Assembly: GCA_016784735.1 (NCBI GenBank)
Contig: JADHUC010000014.1
Location: forward strand, 1 to 60,145
Reading direction: 5' to 3'
Source of the DNA: Pirellulaceae bacterium
Lineage (GTDB): Bacteria; Planctomycetota; Planctomycetia; Pirellulales; Pirellulaceae
DNA length: 60,145 nt
Shown: piece after piece, positions 39,870 through 48,910 of the stretch
Numbering within the stretch: the stretch's first letter is position 1
Layout of the letters: the number at the start of each line of letters is the position of its first letter
Notes under the pieces: model-generated
What the model saw: the letters and a program-made list of their open reading frames with translations, nothing else
Database searches by the model: none
What the model was told of the DNA's origin: nothing
Program-made: the position numbers and the translations under genes

Positions 39870-42800
39870 TCACCGGCTCATGACTCGGCGGGTATTGTAC
39901 AACTCGCGGTATCGTCTTGTCTTCTCATTATCCGGATAGTGCTCGTCCGGGCTGTAAGGATAGCCGCTCATGTCATGGAACGGCAGCGGTTCGACCGTGT
40001 TCGGGTGGGCTGTGTACAGATCCATGTCCTTGCAGAAACTATCAGTTTTTAGGATGAAGGTTCGGCGACTTCCTGCGGGAACGGGGCCGAAGGCATCCGC
40101 CGCGAAGCGGAGCGTGACCTCCTCGCCATGTCCCATGATAACAAAGCAATCGTCCGCCGCGTGCAACAACTCGGTCACTTCGCCAAATCGCGTGTAGTCC
40201 CCGCCCATCAGCTTCCATCCGACCGAACGGTCGATGTTGGCGTAGTCGCACAGGTTTGGCTGGCGACCATCGGGCGAGTATTCGCGGGGATAGCCTCGGA
40301 AATGGAGGTCGGCGTTTCGCGGACGGACTTCCTTTAGCGACATGGATACGTCGGCCGCGTGTTCTGCAAGGAAGATGCGATCCCAGAAAAGCTCCATGTT
40401 GCTGGATATGCGAATCCGTCGGTCGGTCGGCCGTATCTTGCCCGTGACCTCCAACGCCATCAAGTGGTTGATACCCGCGGGGTAGCCGACCTCGCTGAAT
40501 ATTTCGACCCACAGGCCCTCGCGTTCCACCTCGATCGTTGGCGCTCTGGTACCCAGGCCAGCTTGACTGGCGGCGTAGTTGGTGGACGAGTAACCGTATT
40601 CGACCCAGCCGTGCAGGAACAGGACCAGTCGCGCATCAGGCGAGACCGCCGCTAGTCGGTCGCCAAAATCCAGTTCGACGTAGTGCTCGCCGGCAAGTCC
40701 CGTGAAGCGAGGATCGGGATCGGTCGCCCCGGCGTATCGCCGGTCGATATTGAGCACCTGTTCGGTCACATCCGCGCCACGATGGTCCACAGCGTGCACG
40801 GGATCGATCGGCTGGCGGACGCAGAATACCTCGAACTCCGGTGGAGTCGCATTGATAGCCATCATTTCATTCGGGTAGACCTCTGTGCCTTCCGGATGGT
40901 CGACCGCGATCAGCTTCGCCTCGTCGAAGTAAGTCACCTCCTCCAAACGCGTGAGCGATTGCAGGACGTAGTCGCCGTCGAGCGGTTCGAGTTGCGGGAT
41001 GCGAATGTACTCGGTGGGATCCGGTTGGGCATACATGCCGGGGGCAACGAGGTATCCCAACCCGCCCACTCCGCCGAAGTCCGAGACGAAAGCAAACCGA
41101 TCGCCGTCCCAGGCGAAAAGGTAGGGACACGACGAGGGTTTTCGATTCGTTTCGTCCACTGCCACCACTCGGTCGGCAGCCAATTCCAGTTCGGCCTGCA
41201 ATACAGCGTCCGGCCAAATCACGCGCAGCCAATCCACCTTCGCCTCGTCCCCCAATCCGGCATGGACGCGAAGCGGCGGCATGGCCACGGGCCCTGATGA
41301 AACACCGACGAAGTACTGCTGGTGGGTGGCGCCGGTCTTCACCTCGACGCGAGTTCCGATCCCCGAGTTGTTCGAACGCGACGCTTTGTCCTTGGGCCGT
41401 TTGCCAATCAGGTCCAGCTCGATCCAATGGCCGCCGACCGTGACGTTTTCGATCAGCATCGGCGGCGCGCCCACTGCCGCCAAAAGCACGTCGCAATTGC
41501 CGTTGCCCGTGAAGTCGGCCGCTACGCAGCTTGCGTCTCCGTCGGTGTGGATGGCACTGAGCACGATACCGGGGTCAGCCTCGGCTGCGTGAGCGAATCC
41601 CTGTTTGGGCCAGCCGTTCACCAGCAACGCCGGGCCTCGACTGCCGTCGCGGCGACGGGCGTCGGCAATCAAGATGTCCAAGTCGCCGTCGTTGTCCATG
41701 TCGGCAAACTGGCCACCCGTCCCGCCAAGTCTCCCGCATCGCGCCGCAAACTGTTCGTCCGATTCGAAATGGAAACGGCCGTCGTTGACCATCAGTTGAA
41801 TGCCCGCTTCGGTAAACACGAGCAGGTCACGATCGCCGTCCTTGTCGGGATCGCCGGTGGTCGCGCTGATAGCGCCGTCCAACTCCAGCCCTATAGTCTC
41901 CGCATCCATTATCCTGTGCTGGCCAACGCGGTGATTGACCCAGGCGAACGGTTGTCCGGTGGCAGGCAGAACTAACAAGTCCAGATCGTAGTCGTTGTCG
42001 AAATCGTCGTATACAACTGCCGCAATGGGCGTATCCTGCAGCGCAAGCTCTGCTGCTTCCGCCACGTCGGTGAAGGAACCATCGCCATTGCTGCTGTAAA
42101 TGCTGCTGGCCGCGGCCGTGGACTCCCCGGCCATTGGCACGTTTCCTTTGGTCAGCCGGAAAGCGAGGAAATCCAGATCACCATCGCTGTCCATGTCTAC
42201 GAGGCGAGCGATGCTGGTCAACATGTCCGGACCTGCGACGGGCTCGTACGGTCCAGGTGTGAAGTTGCCCTTGCCATCGTTGACCATGACCTGATCGACG
42301 CCCGCGCGGCCCAGCCACAAGTCAATATCGCCGTCGTTGTCCACGTCGCCGAAGCACGGAGATACGCCTTGTTCCGCAAACGTGGATGCTTTTGTAAAGT
42401 TGCCCGAACCGTCATTAAGCCAGAATGCAGTGCTTCCCTTTTCATCCAAGGCGGTCAGGCACAAGTCCAAATGGCCATCGCCGTTAATGTCCGCGGTAGC
42501 GATTCCAGGAAGGTTCACAGCCCCTCCGGCCCACTGCCAAGATAGCAGTTGCGTGTCCAGCGTTTTCGTCTCCGGGGAAAACACAATTCGGCGGGCTGCA
42601 GGTGCCGGCCTGGAAAGCGGAAGGGCGTCGGCGCCGAGCATCCTGTAGTACTTACCGGCACATCCGTAGGTCACATCGACAGCGTAACTTCCGGCTGACA
42701 ATTCGGCGGCATTCAGCTCCTTGAAACGGTCGAGCAAAGGCTTTGCCTTGTCGCGCTCTCTCGCTCGCACGTACTGCATCGCCAGACGATAGACACCCGA

Positions 42801-43343
42801 GAGAAAACCCGGATTTCGCTCGATCACCTGTTCCAGGATTTTGATCGCTTCCTCGTTCCTCTGGTCGTCAATCAACACCTCGGCATACTTGTAGCCAACG
42901 TATGGGTCGTCGCTGTCACTCTGGTACACTCGTTCGAAGCATTTCAAAGCGCTCGGCAAATCCCCGGCATACTGGTAGTACATGCCCAACGAGAAACGTG
43001 CGTGCAGGTGATTGGGTTCCGATGCGAGCACGGTTTCGAACGCTTCTCGCGCGGCACTCAGATCGTCTTTCTGCTCCTGCTTTCCCTGTTTGTTCAGATA
43101 GGCAAGTCCGAGATTGAAGCGAGCTGCGGTCCAGTCCGGTGCGCCTTCAACCACCCTTGAGAAAGCCTCCACCGCATCCGCATACAAGTACTGTTCCATC
43201 AGCGCCGCCCCCCGGTTGAACTCGGCCAGCAACTGGCCTTGGTCCGGCGACGCTGGGGGTGGCGGCGGTTTCTGTCGACAGCCGGCGACGACGACTCCGA
43301 CTAGAATCGCGGCCAACCAAGCGAATCGCGTTGAAAGCCCCAT
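39870..43343 (-). CDS. Large lipoprotein: TPR + FG-GAP + UnbV (CRTAC1-like)
   Basis: The 1157-residue protein begins with a lipoprotein signal (VGVVVAGC, Cys22). Residues 40-235 hold about five TPR units (FNRGAALMEQYLYADAVEAF, FSLGMYYQYAGDLPSALKCF). From about 278 there are FG-GAP/VCBS calcium-binding repeats (ATADINGDGHLDL, FGDVDNDGDIDLW, ADMDNDGDLDIL), which form a beta-propeller. Around 680-770 is an ASPIC/UnbV domain (HWIELDLIGK, IGTRVEV, ADRVVAVDE). The remaining 380 residues are unusual for the family and unrecognised. I chose the ATG at 43343 with GGAG upstream; the frame runs open 160 codons further but reads as low-quality sequence. It is probably anchored to the membrane facing outward, with a binding or scaffold role. 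Confidence 0.88.
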   Translation of the reverse strand: MGLSTRFAWLAAILVGVVVAGCRQKPPPPPASPDQGQLLAEFNRGAALMEQYLYADAVEAFSRVVEGAPDWTAARFNLGLAYLNKQGKQEQKDDLSAAREAFETVLASEPNHLHARFSLGMYYQYAGDLPSALKCFERVYQSDSDDPYVGYKYAEVLIDDQRNEEAIKILEQVIERNPGFLSGVYRLAMQYVRARERDKAKPLLDRFKELNAAELSAGSYAVDVTYGCAGKYYRMLGADALPLSRPAPAARRIVFSPETKTLDTQLLSWQWAGGAVNLPGIATADINGDGHLDLCLTALDEKGSTAFWLNDGSGNFTKASTFAEQGVSPCFGDVDNDGDIDLWLGRAGVDQVMVNDGKGNFTPGPYEPVAGPDMLTSIARLVDMDSDGDLDFLAFRLTKGNVPMAGESTAAASSIYSSNGDGSFTDVAEAAELALQDTPIAAVVYDDFDNDYDLDLLVLPATGQPFAWVNHRVGQHRIMDAETIGLELDGAISATTGDPDKDGDRDLLVFTEAGIQLMVNDGRFHFESDEQFAARCGRLGGTGGQFADMDNDGDLDILIADARRRDGSRGPALLVNGWPKQGFAHAAEADPGIVLSAIHTDGDASCVAADFTGNGNCDVLLAAVGAPPMLIENVTVGGHWIELDLIGKRPKDKASRSNNSGIGTRVEVKTGATHQQYFVGVSSGPVAMPPLRVHAGLGDEAKVDWLRVIWPDAVLQAELELAADRVVAVDETNRKPSSCPYLFAWDGDRFAFVSDFGGVGGLGYLVAPGMYAQPDPTEYIRIPQLEPLDGDYVLQSLTRLEEVTYFDEAKLIAVDHPEGTEVYPNEMMAINATPPEFEVFCVRQPIDPVHAVDHRGADVTEQVLNIDRRYAGATDPDPRFTGLAGEHYVELDFGDRLAAVSPDARLVLFLHGWVEYGYSSTNYAASQAGLGTRAPTIEVEREGLWVEIFSEVGYPAGINHLMALEVTGKIRPTDRRIRISSNMELFWDRIFLAEHAADVSMSLKEVRPRNADLHFRGYPREYSPDGRQPNLCDYANIDRSVGWKLMGGDYTRFGEVTELLHAADDCFVIMGHGEEVTLRFAADAFGPVPAGSRRTFILKTDSFCKDMDLYTAHPNTVEPLPFHDMSGYPYSPDEHYPDNEKTRRYRELYNTRRVMSR

Positions 43344-43540
43344 ATTCTTGCTCCAGGATGATTGACGATTTGTTCGCTGTTCACAGGCCGGCGAACCTCC
43401 CGTCAACATGATAACCGGTTCACGGGATAAGCAAAGCGGCGAGGTCCGCAAGCCCTCCTGGCGCCGTATACGCGTTTCGGTAGGCTTCAGTTCGGCGGCG
43501 GCGCGCTGCGGCGGCGAAAAACCCCACCACCGGCCAGCAT

Positions 43541-44623
43541 CTACGGCTTGCCCTTTCCAACGAGTTTCCAACCATCTTCGGTCACGTTCAGAGCTGTTGC
43601 GCCCTTGAATTCGTCGTAGACCTGCTGCATTTCTTCGATCGAATCGAAATAACCCACAACGAAGGCCGCGCTGAAACTCTCGCCCGCCTTGATCGGCCGG
43701 GCGCCGAATTCCTGGATCATGCACACGTATCCTCGTTGGTGGCACCACGCTTCGTAGACGACGTCGGGATCCAGTGTCATCCCTGCCAGCCACGGGCCGG
43801 CCTTGCCCGTTTCGGTGTCTCGCAAGCGACATGCGCGAATGAAGCGTTCCGGCACGGGATTCTTGTCTCGGAGGTAGTGGAACCGAGCGTCCGGCGCGAA
43901 GCTCTCGGAGAACTCGCTGGACGGGATGTGTAGACCTTTATCGCCGCCAAGATAACTCAGGTAGATCTCGCTGAAAGTATCGCCCTCGGTGTGGCGGATG
44001 TGTCCGGGCATGTCGATCCGCAGAAAGAGCCCATCGCTGCTATTGACCGTGTCGATGCGATCCATGGAAACGAAGTATCGCTTACCCACAGGGAAGACCA
44101 AAAACTGTGTCCACGTCGATCCGACTTGTTTGCCCGGCGCGGCAATTCGATACTGAAAACTCTGCCGGATGGCGACGAAGTCTTTGCCGCGAATCACTTC
44201 CGGTTTCAGTTCGCGCGCTTGAGTGCAGATCTGCGGTCCCTCGATGGAACGTTTCGGCCGATTGCCGTGTACCATGTCGTTAAAGTGGTAGGGGAGTCCT
44301 TTGTCCAGCTTGCCGCGATACGCTTCGTCGCTTCCCGGTTCCATGAGCCAGTCAACGATGTCCAGTCCGAATCCCGGATCACGGAAACCGGTCTTCTTGT
44401 CCAAGAATGTCTGGCGGCAAACCCCCGACACGTATCCCTTCTTGTTGATCACGGCCTCCAATTGCGGCGTCTCGATCTTGACGCCCGTGTCGCTGTCCGT
44501 AACGCGATACTCGGCCGCTTCGAGCCCGCCGTTTCCCAGCAAGAGCCAGAAGACCAGGCACATAAACCACGGCCAATGTTGCGGACAGGCCGCTCGCTTC
44601 CAATTCTGATTGCTGCTAAACAT
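43541..44623 (-). CDS. Secreted beta-rich protein of unknown function
   Basis: The 360-residue protein has a signal peptide (WPWFMCLVFWLLLGNGGLEAAEY) and a mature part made almost entirely of strands. Examples are VKIETPQLEAVINKKGYVSGVCRQ, FLVFPVGKRYFVSMDRID and FSAAFVVGYFDSIEEMQQVY. The supersandwich-like pattern, together with a lone catalytic-looking HRDT-type absence, leaves the family open. A galactose-mutarotase-like or polysaccharide-lyase-like fold is possible by eye only. I chose the second of two adjacent start codons because GGAG is eight bases upstream. It is followed at 44681-45301 by another small secreted beta-sandwich on the same strand. Confidence 0.7.
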   Translation of the reverse strand: MFSSNQNWKRAACPQHWPWFMCLVFWLLLGNGGLEAAEYRVTDSDTGVKIETPQLEAVINKKGYVSGVCRQTFLDKKTGFRDPGFGLDIVDWLMEPGSDEAYRGKLDKGLPYHFNDMVHGNRPKRSIEGPQICTQARELKPEVIRGKDFVAIRQSFQYRIAAPGKQVGSTWTQFLVFPVGKRYFVSMDRIDTVNSSDGLFLRIDMPGHIRHTEGDTFSEIYLSYLGGDKGLHIPSSEFSESFAPDARFHYLRDKNPVPERFIRACRLRDTETGKAGPWLAGMTLDPDVVYEAWCHQRGYVCMIQEFGARPIKAGESFSAAFVVGYFDSIEEMQQVYDEFKGATALNVTEDGWKLVGKGKP

Positions 44624-44680
44624 CACGGTTGCTCCAGGGGATGAGTGGAATGGCAGGAGAGTATCCGCCGGGCGAAACGG

Positions 44681-45301
44681 CTACTCCGACAACTGCAGGA
44701 TTCGGAAATCATCGAAGCCAATCCAGTGTTCGGCGTCCGGCGGACCGTTGTAGCATTGGATGCTGACCTGATCCTTGCCCGGCGCGGCCAGGCCGCCCGC
44801 TGCCGCCGTCTGAAACTCGCCTTTGCCGTCCGGGCGGAATTGCGCGGTATAGCTGTCCTTGGTGACCACCAGCCGAAGCTGTACCGACTTGGCGGACATG
44901 GGCTTTCGTCCCGGGATAATAAACAGTTCGCCGTTGATCAATTCCTTGACCAGCTTGAATACCGGTTTTCCGTCTTTGTACCAGGTGATGCCGGCTTGCT
45001 CGTACTGTCGCGTGGGCCGAGTCGCATTGGTCACCGTCACCTCGATGGCAAAGGTCCCCTTGTTCCGGTCCGGCGCCTCGCGCACCAACGCATTCTTCAC
45101 CGTTGGCGCCACACCGGGTTCGACACAGATCTCCAACGCATCGTCCTTGAACCGCCATGTATCCGCACTCTCTCGCAGCCAACTCCAGCCATCGCCCAGC
45201 TTGCCGTCGAAGTCGTCTTCGAAAACGACTTTCGGCTCGGCAGCTAGCAGGGACACATTGATCAGCAACAGTCCGGCGGTCAGTATCAATCCTCGTTTCA
45301 T
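44681..45301 (-). CDS. Secreted concanavalin-A-like (DUF1349-type) protein
   Basis: The 206-residue protein starts with a signal peptide (MKRGLILTAGLLLINVSLLAA). The mature part begins VVFEDDFDGKLGDGWSWLRE and carries strands TFAIEVTVTNATRPTRQYEQAGITWYKDG and WIGFDDFRILQL. That opening DDF-D-G-x-x-W and the AGITWYKDG strand match the jelly-roll found in DUF1349 proteins and in the C-terminal domain of GH43 enzymes. A carbohydrate-binding role is likely (family knowledge); no catalytic pair is visible. GGAG lies before the ATG. It is divergent from the PhoD-like gene 127 bases away. Confidence 0.75.
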   Translation of the reverse strand: MKRGLILTAGLLLINVSLLAAEPKVVFEDDFDGKLGDGWSWLRESADTWRFKDDALEICVEPGVAPTVKNALVREAPDRNKGTFAIEVTVTNATRPTRQYEQAGITWYKDGKPVFKLVKELINGELFIIPGRKPMSAKSVQLRLVVTKDSYTAQFRPDGKGEFQTAAAGGLAAPGKDQVSIQCYNGPPDAEHWIGFDDFRILQLSE

Positions 45302-45428
45302 GATGTGGTTCTCCATCTGACGGTTGCGACAAGAAAATTCGTCCACTTTCGCATTTCAGTATCGTTCATTCTAATGGAGACTTCAACGATCAACTGGATC
45401 AAGCATCAAAAACCTGGGAGCTGATACC

Positions 45429-47297
45429 ATGAGAATCGCGGGACCAACCGTTGCAGTACTACTCGCCACAAGCGTATTTCTGACCTCCGCCGTGCTAGCT
45501 GGGCAGCAGCCCAAGGCCAAACGCCCGTCGAAACGCGGAGCCCTCCTGACTATCCCGGAAGTGACCAAAGACAAAGTGATTTGCTTTGCCTTGTACACCG
45601 TCCACAACAGTGTCCTCAAGCTGACCGCACAGCTCTACCCGCTGGACCAGGAAGACGATCGCACGGTCCGCCTGGAGACCAAGCAGGACGGGCAGTGGCG
45701 CGAAATCGCACGGACGAAAGTCATCGAGCAGGGCTGGACAGCGCCGTTCCGCGTGGAGAATTGGGATTCCACGAAAGACGCATCCTACCGCGTTGCACAT
45801 GGTGACTGCGCGTACTACACGGGCGTCATTCGCAAAGATCCCATCGAAAAGGACACGATCGTCGTCGCCGCTTTCACCGGCAACTCGATCTACCAGCCGC
45901 ACGGGGGTGACATCCCAAAGACGGACATCGTCGAAAACATCAAGAGACTGAATCCCGACCTGCTGTTCTTCTCCGGCGACCAGGTTTACGACCACAACCG
46001 GCATTACGCCTATTGGCTGAAGTTCGGCCGCGACTTCGGCGAGATCATTCGCAACATTCCCACGATTGCCATTCCCGATGATCACGACGTTGGCATGGCG
46101 AACATCTGGGGCGCCGGCGGCAAACAATCGTTTACCGGTGCCGGTCACGACGGCGGCTACTTCAAGCCGGTCGAATACGTCAACGAAGTGCAACGAGCGC
46201 AAACAAGCCATCTGCCCGATCCGTTCGATCCAACGCCTATCCAGAGAGACATCACGGTCTACTACACGGCCATGACTGTCGGGGGCGTCAGTTTCGCGAT
46301 CATCGAGGACCGCAAGTTTAAGTCCGGCCCACAGGGACTTGTGCCACAGCGCGGCCCGCGGCCCGATCACGTCCTCGATCCCACCTATGATCCGAAAAGT
46401 GTCGATGTGCCGGGGGCCAAGCTGTTGGGCGAACGTCAACTCCGCTTCCTGCGCGAGTGGGGCACTGACTGGGACGATTGCGAGATGAAGGCCGTCTTGT
46501 CGCAGACCATTTTCTGCGGCGGCGCTCACATTCACGGCAAAATTGGAGGCCGCTTGCACGCCGACCTGGACTCCAATGGGTGGCCGCAAACGGGACGTAA
46601 CAAGGCGCTGGCCGAGATCCGCAGGGCCTTCGCCATTCACATTGCCGGCGATCAGCATCTGGCAACCATCTTTCATCACGGCATCGACGATTGGAACGAC
46701 GCGTGCTATTCGTTCTGTGTGCCATCGATTGCCAACCTGTATCTCCGCTGGTGGTCTCCGCTGGAGCCCGGCAACAACCGCCAGCCGGACATGGCGGACT
46801 ACACGGGCGAGCATCTCGACGGGATGGGCAACAAGGTCACTTGCTGGGCCGCAGCCAATCCGACCACGGAGCCGAACGGCGGCGACAAGCTGACGACCAG
46901 GGCTGCCGGATTCGGTGTGGTGAAGTTCGATAAGAACCGACGTCAGATCACCTTGGAATGTTGGCCGCGGAACATCGATATCACCGACCCCAATACCCGG
47001 CAGTACCCTGGCTGGCCACGTACGATCGAGCAGGAAGATAACTACGGACGCAAAGCCGTGGCCTGGCTGCCGACCATCAAGGTGAGCGGCGCCGTGAATC
47101 CCGTCGTACAGGTAGTGGACGAGTCCAACGGGGAGATCGTTTACACGTTGCGCATCAACGGCGACACATTCCGGCCCAAGGTATTCGCGAAGGGCATCTA
47201 CACGATCAACATCAAGAGCGGAGACCAACGGAAATCGCTGAAACGCGTCAAAGCGATTGACGCGGACGGAGAACAGACACTGAAAGTCGAGTTGTAG
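45429..47297 (+). CDS. Secreted PhoD-like metallophosphatase family protein
   Basis: The 622-residue protein has a signal peptide (VAVLLATSVFLTSAVLAG). Residues 45-135 form a beta domain. From about 143 the fold is metallophosphoesterase-like: FTGNSIYQPHGG in place of the usual first Asp motif, FFSGDQVYDHN at 181-190, IPDDHDVG at 215-222, and AIHIAGDQHLATIFHHG near 400. This is the layout of PhoD alkaline phosphatases and related phosphodiesterases, although the first metal ligand is not clear. A final beta domain (KVSGAVNPVVQVVDESNG onward) follows. GGGAG lies before the ATG. A very long antisense frame overlaps this gene and is ignored. Confidence 0.82.
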   Translation: MRIAGPTVAVLLATSVFLTSAVLAGQQPKAKRPSKRGALLTIPEVTKDKVICFALYTVHNSVLKLTAQLYPLDQEDDRTVRLETKQDGQWREIARTKVIEQGWTAPFRVENWDSTKDASYRVAHGDCAYYTGVIRKDPIEKDTIVVAAFTGNSIYQPHGGDIPKTDIVENIKRLNPDLLFFSGDQVYDHNRHYAYWLKFGRDFGEIIRNIPTIAIPDDHDVGMANIWGAGGKQSFTGAGHDGGYFKPVEYVNEVQRAQTSHLPDPFDPTPIQRDITVYYTAMTVGGVSFAIIEDRKFKSGPQGLVPQRGPRPDHVLDPTYDPKSVDVPGAKLLGERQLRFLREWGTDWDDCEMKAVLSQTIFCGGAHIHGKIGGRLHADLDSNGWPQTGRNKALAEIRRAFAIHIAGDQHLATIFHHGIDDWNDACYSFCVPSIANLYLRWWSPLEPGNNRQPDMADYTGEHLDGMGNKVTCWAAANPTTEPNGGDKLTTRAAGFGVVKFDKNRRQITLECWPRNIDITDPNTRQYPGWPRTIEQEDNYGRKAVAWLPTIKVSGAVNPVVQVVDESNGEIVYTLRINGDTFRPKVFAKGIYTINIKSGDQRKSLKRVKAIDADGEQTLKVEL

Positions 47298-47456
47298 AGT
47301 GTGCTCCCGCACATCGAGCAACTGCGTCCCCGGCGTTTGAACGAGCGACTGGTTCGCGATAGACTGTCGGGCAACGATGCTCGCCCCACTGCGATATAAC
47401 GCACGGGGCGGGCCGTGCATGCTATAAGTCCGTTCCACCCGGCGAAGGAACTTGCC

Positions 47457-48719
47457 ATGAACTCACGCGAGCGCCTGGCGGCGACGCTAAACCACGAACA
47501 ACCAGACCGAGTTTGCGTCGATTTCGGCGCTACGTTCGTTACGGGTATTCATGTGTCGGCGGTCGACAAACTGCGCAGAGCCGTCCTGGGCGATCAGGAT
47601 TGGCGGGTCAAGGTGACCGAGCCTTATCAGATGCTGGGCGAGATCGACGACCAATTGCGCGAGGCGCTGGGAATCGACGTAATCGGGTCGCTGGCTCGCA
47701 AGTCGCTCTTTGGAACCGACGAATCGGACTGGAAACCGTTCACCCTGTTCGACGGGACCGAAGTGTTGATGCCGCACAATTTCAACACGACCGTGGAAGA
47801 GGCCACCGGCGACTTGTTGATGTATCCCGAAGGCGATACGTCCGCTACGCCCAGTGGGCGCATGCCCAAAGGTGGCTACTTCTTCGACGCCATCGTTCGC
47901 CAGGAGCCGATCGACGAGGATAAGCTGGATCCGGCCGACAACCTGGAAGAGTTCGGCCTACTGGGCGACGAGGACATTGCTTTCTACAGGCAGAAACGTC
48001 AGTGGTTTGACGAACGCAACGAGTGTGGTTCGATCCTCGTGATCCCCGGAACAGCGTTCGGTGACATCGCGTTGGTGCCGGCTCCGTTTCTGAAACAGCC
48101 GAAGGGGATCCGCGACATCGAGGAATGGTACATTTCCACCGCCATGCGCCGCGACTACGTGTACCAGGTGTTTGAGAAACAGTGTGAACTGGCCTTACAG
48201 AACATCGAGACCCTGGTCGAGCTGTTCGGCGACGTGGTTCAGGTCGCGCTGATCACGGGCACGGACTTCGGAACACAGCGAGGCTTGTTCGTTTCCTTGG
48301 ACTCGTACCGCGATCTATTCAAACCGTTTCACAAGCAGGTGAACGACCTGATCCATGCGAAGACCAACTGGAAGACGTTCATCCACTCGTGCGGCTCGGT
48401 TTGGGATCTGATGCCGGACTTGATCGAAGCCGGGTTCGACATCCTGAATCCCGTTCAGTGTTCGGCCGCCAAGATGGCACCTGGCGAGTTGAAACGGGAG
48501 TTCGGAGCGGACATCGTCTTTTGGGGCGGCGGCGTTGACACGCAGAAGACTCTGCCGTTTGGCACGCCCGACGAAGTCTACCGCGAAGTGCGCGAGCGGA
48601 TCGAGATATTCAACGACTGCGGCGGATTCGTTTTCAACACCATCCACAACATCCAAGGCAACACACCAATCGAAAACGTCCAGGCGCTGTTCCGGGCGAT
48701 CGCAGACAGTTATGCATAG
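47457..48719 (+). CDS. Uroporphyrinogen decarboxylase-family (URO-D) protein (1)
   Basis: The 420-residue protein has no signal and a full URO-D barrel. The start MNSRERLAATLNHEQPDRVCVDFG is typical, as are VALITGTDFGTQRGLF, IHSCGSVWDLMPDLIEAGFDILNPVQ and the final FVFNTIHNIQGNTPIENV. Heme-pathway HemE is more compact; planctomycete members of this kind belong to the MtaA/CmuA-like branch associated with methyl transfer or sugar catabolism. The His and Cys of HSCG and the His of NTIHN could bind Zn. The start at 47457 has AAGGAA upstream. The stop codon abuts a palindromic element that may end transcription. Confidence 0.85.
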   Translation: MNSRERLAATLNHEQPDRVCVDFGATFVTGIHVSAVDKLRRAVLGDQDWRVKVTEPYQMLGEIDDQLREALGIDVIGSLARKSLFGTDESDWKPFTLFDGTEVLMPHNFNTTVEEATGDLLMYPEGDTSATPSGRMPKGGYFFDAIVRQEPIDEDKLDPADNLEEFGLLGDEDIAFYRQKRQWFDERNECGSILVIPGTAFGDIALVPAPFLKQPKGIRDIEEWYISTAMRRDYVYQVFEKQCELALQNIETLVELFGDVVQVALITGTDFGTQRGLFVSLDSYRDLFKPFHKQVNDLIHAKTNWKTFIHSCGSVWDLMPDLIEAGFDILNPVQCSAAKMAPGELKREFGADIVFWGGGVDTQKTLPFGTPDEVYREVRERIEIFNDCGGFVFNTIHNIQGNTPIENVQALFRAIADSYA

Positions 48720-48720
48720 C

Positions 48721-48848
48721 AGTAGGTCCCGGCTGCCGGACGGGACTTCCGGTTTATTGGAGTTCACGCTTCAGCGTGCCGGAAGACACGCTGAAGCGTG
48801 AACTCCAACGAGAGAAAGCCAGGTCCCGCTCGGCAAGCGGGACCTACT
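48721..48848. repeat. Nested palindromic elements
   Basis: The outer arms, 48721-48747 and 48821-48848, begin AGTAGGTCCCG and match over about 27 bases with four mismatches. Inside is a second, perfect palindrome: arms 48758-48778 and 48787-48807, 21 bases each, starting TGGAGTTCACGC, with an 8-base loop. The URO-D stop codon ends one base before the outer arm. Confidence 0.88.
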
Positions 48849-48910
48849 AGAACGGAAGACCGCGTCAAAGACACGTTCACTTCTTGACAACCCTTCCCGC
48901 AGAAACAGTT

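Noticed and set aside
43344..43832. A 163-codon N-terminal extension of the FG-GAP lipoprotein
   Set aside because: The extension is Arg-rich and without structure, while an internal ATG with GGAG leads straight into a lipoprotein signal.
45495..47438. A 647-codon open frame antisense to the PhoD-like gene
   Set aside because: It covers the PhoD-like gene in reverse, has no signal or domain, and its composition is that of a complement of a coding strand in GC-rich DNA. The plus-strand gene has clear motifs.
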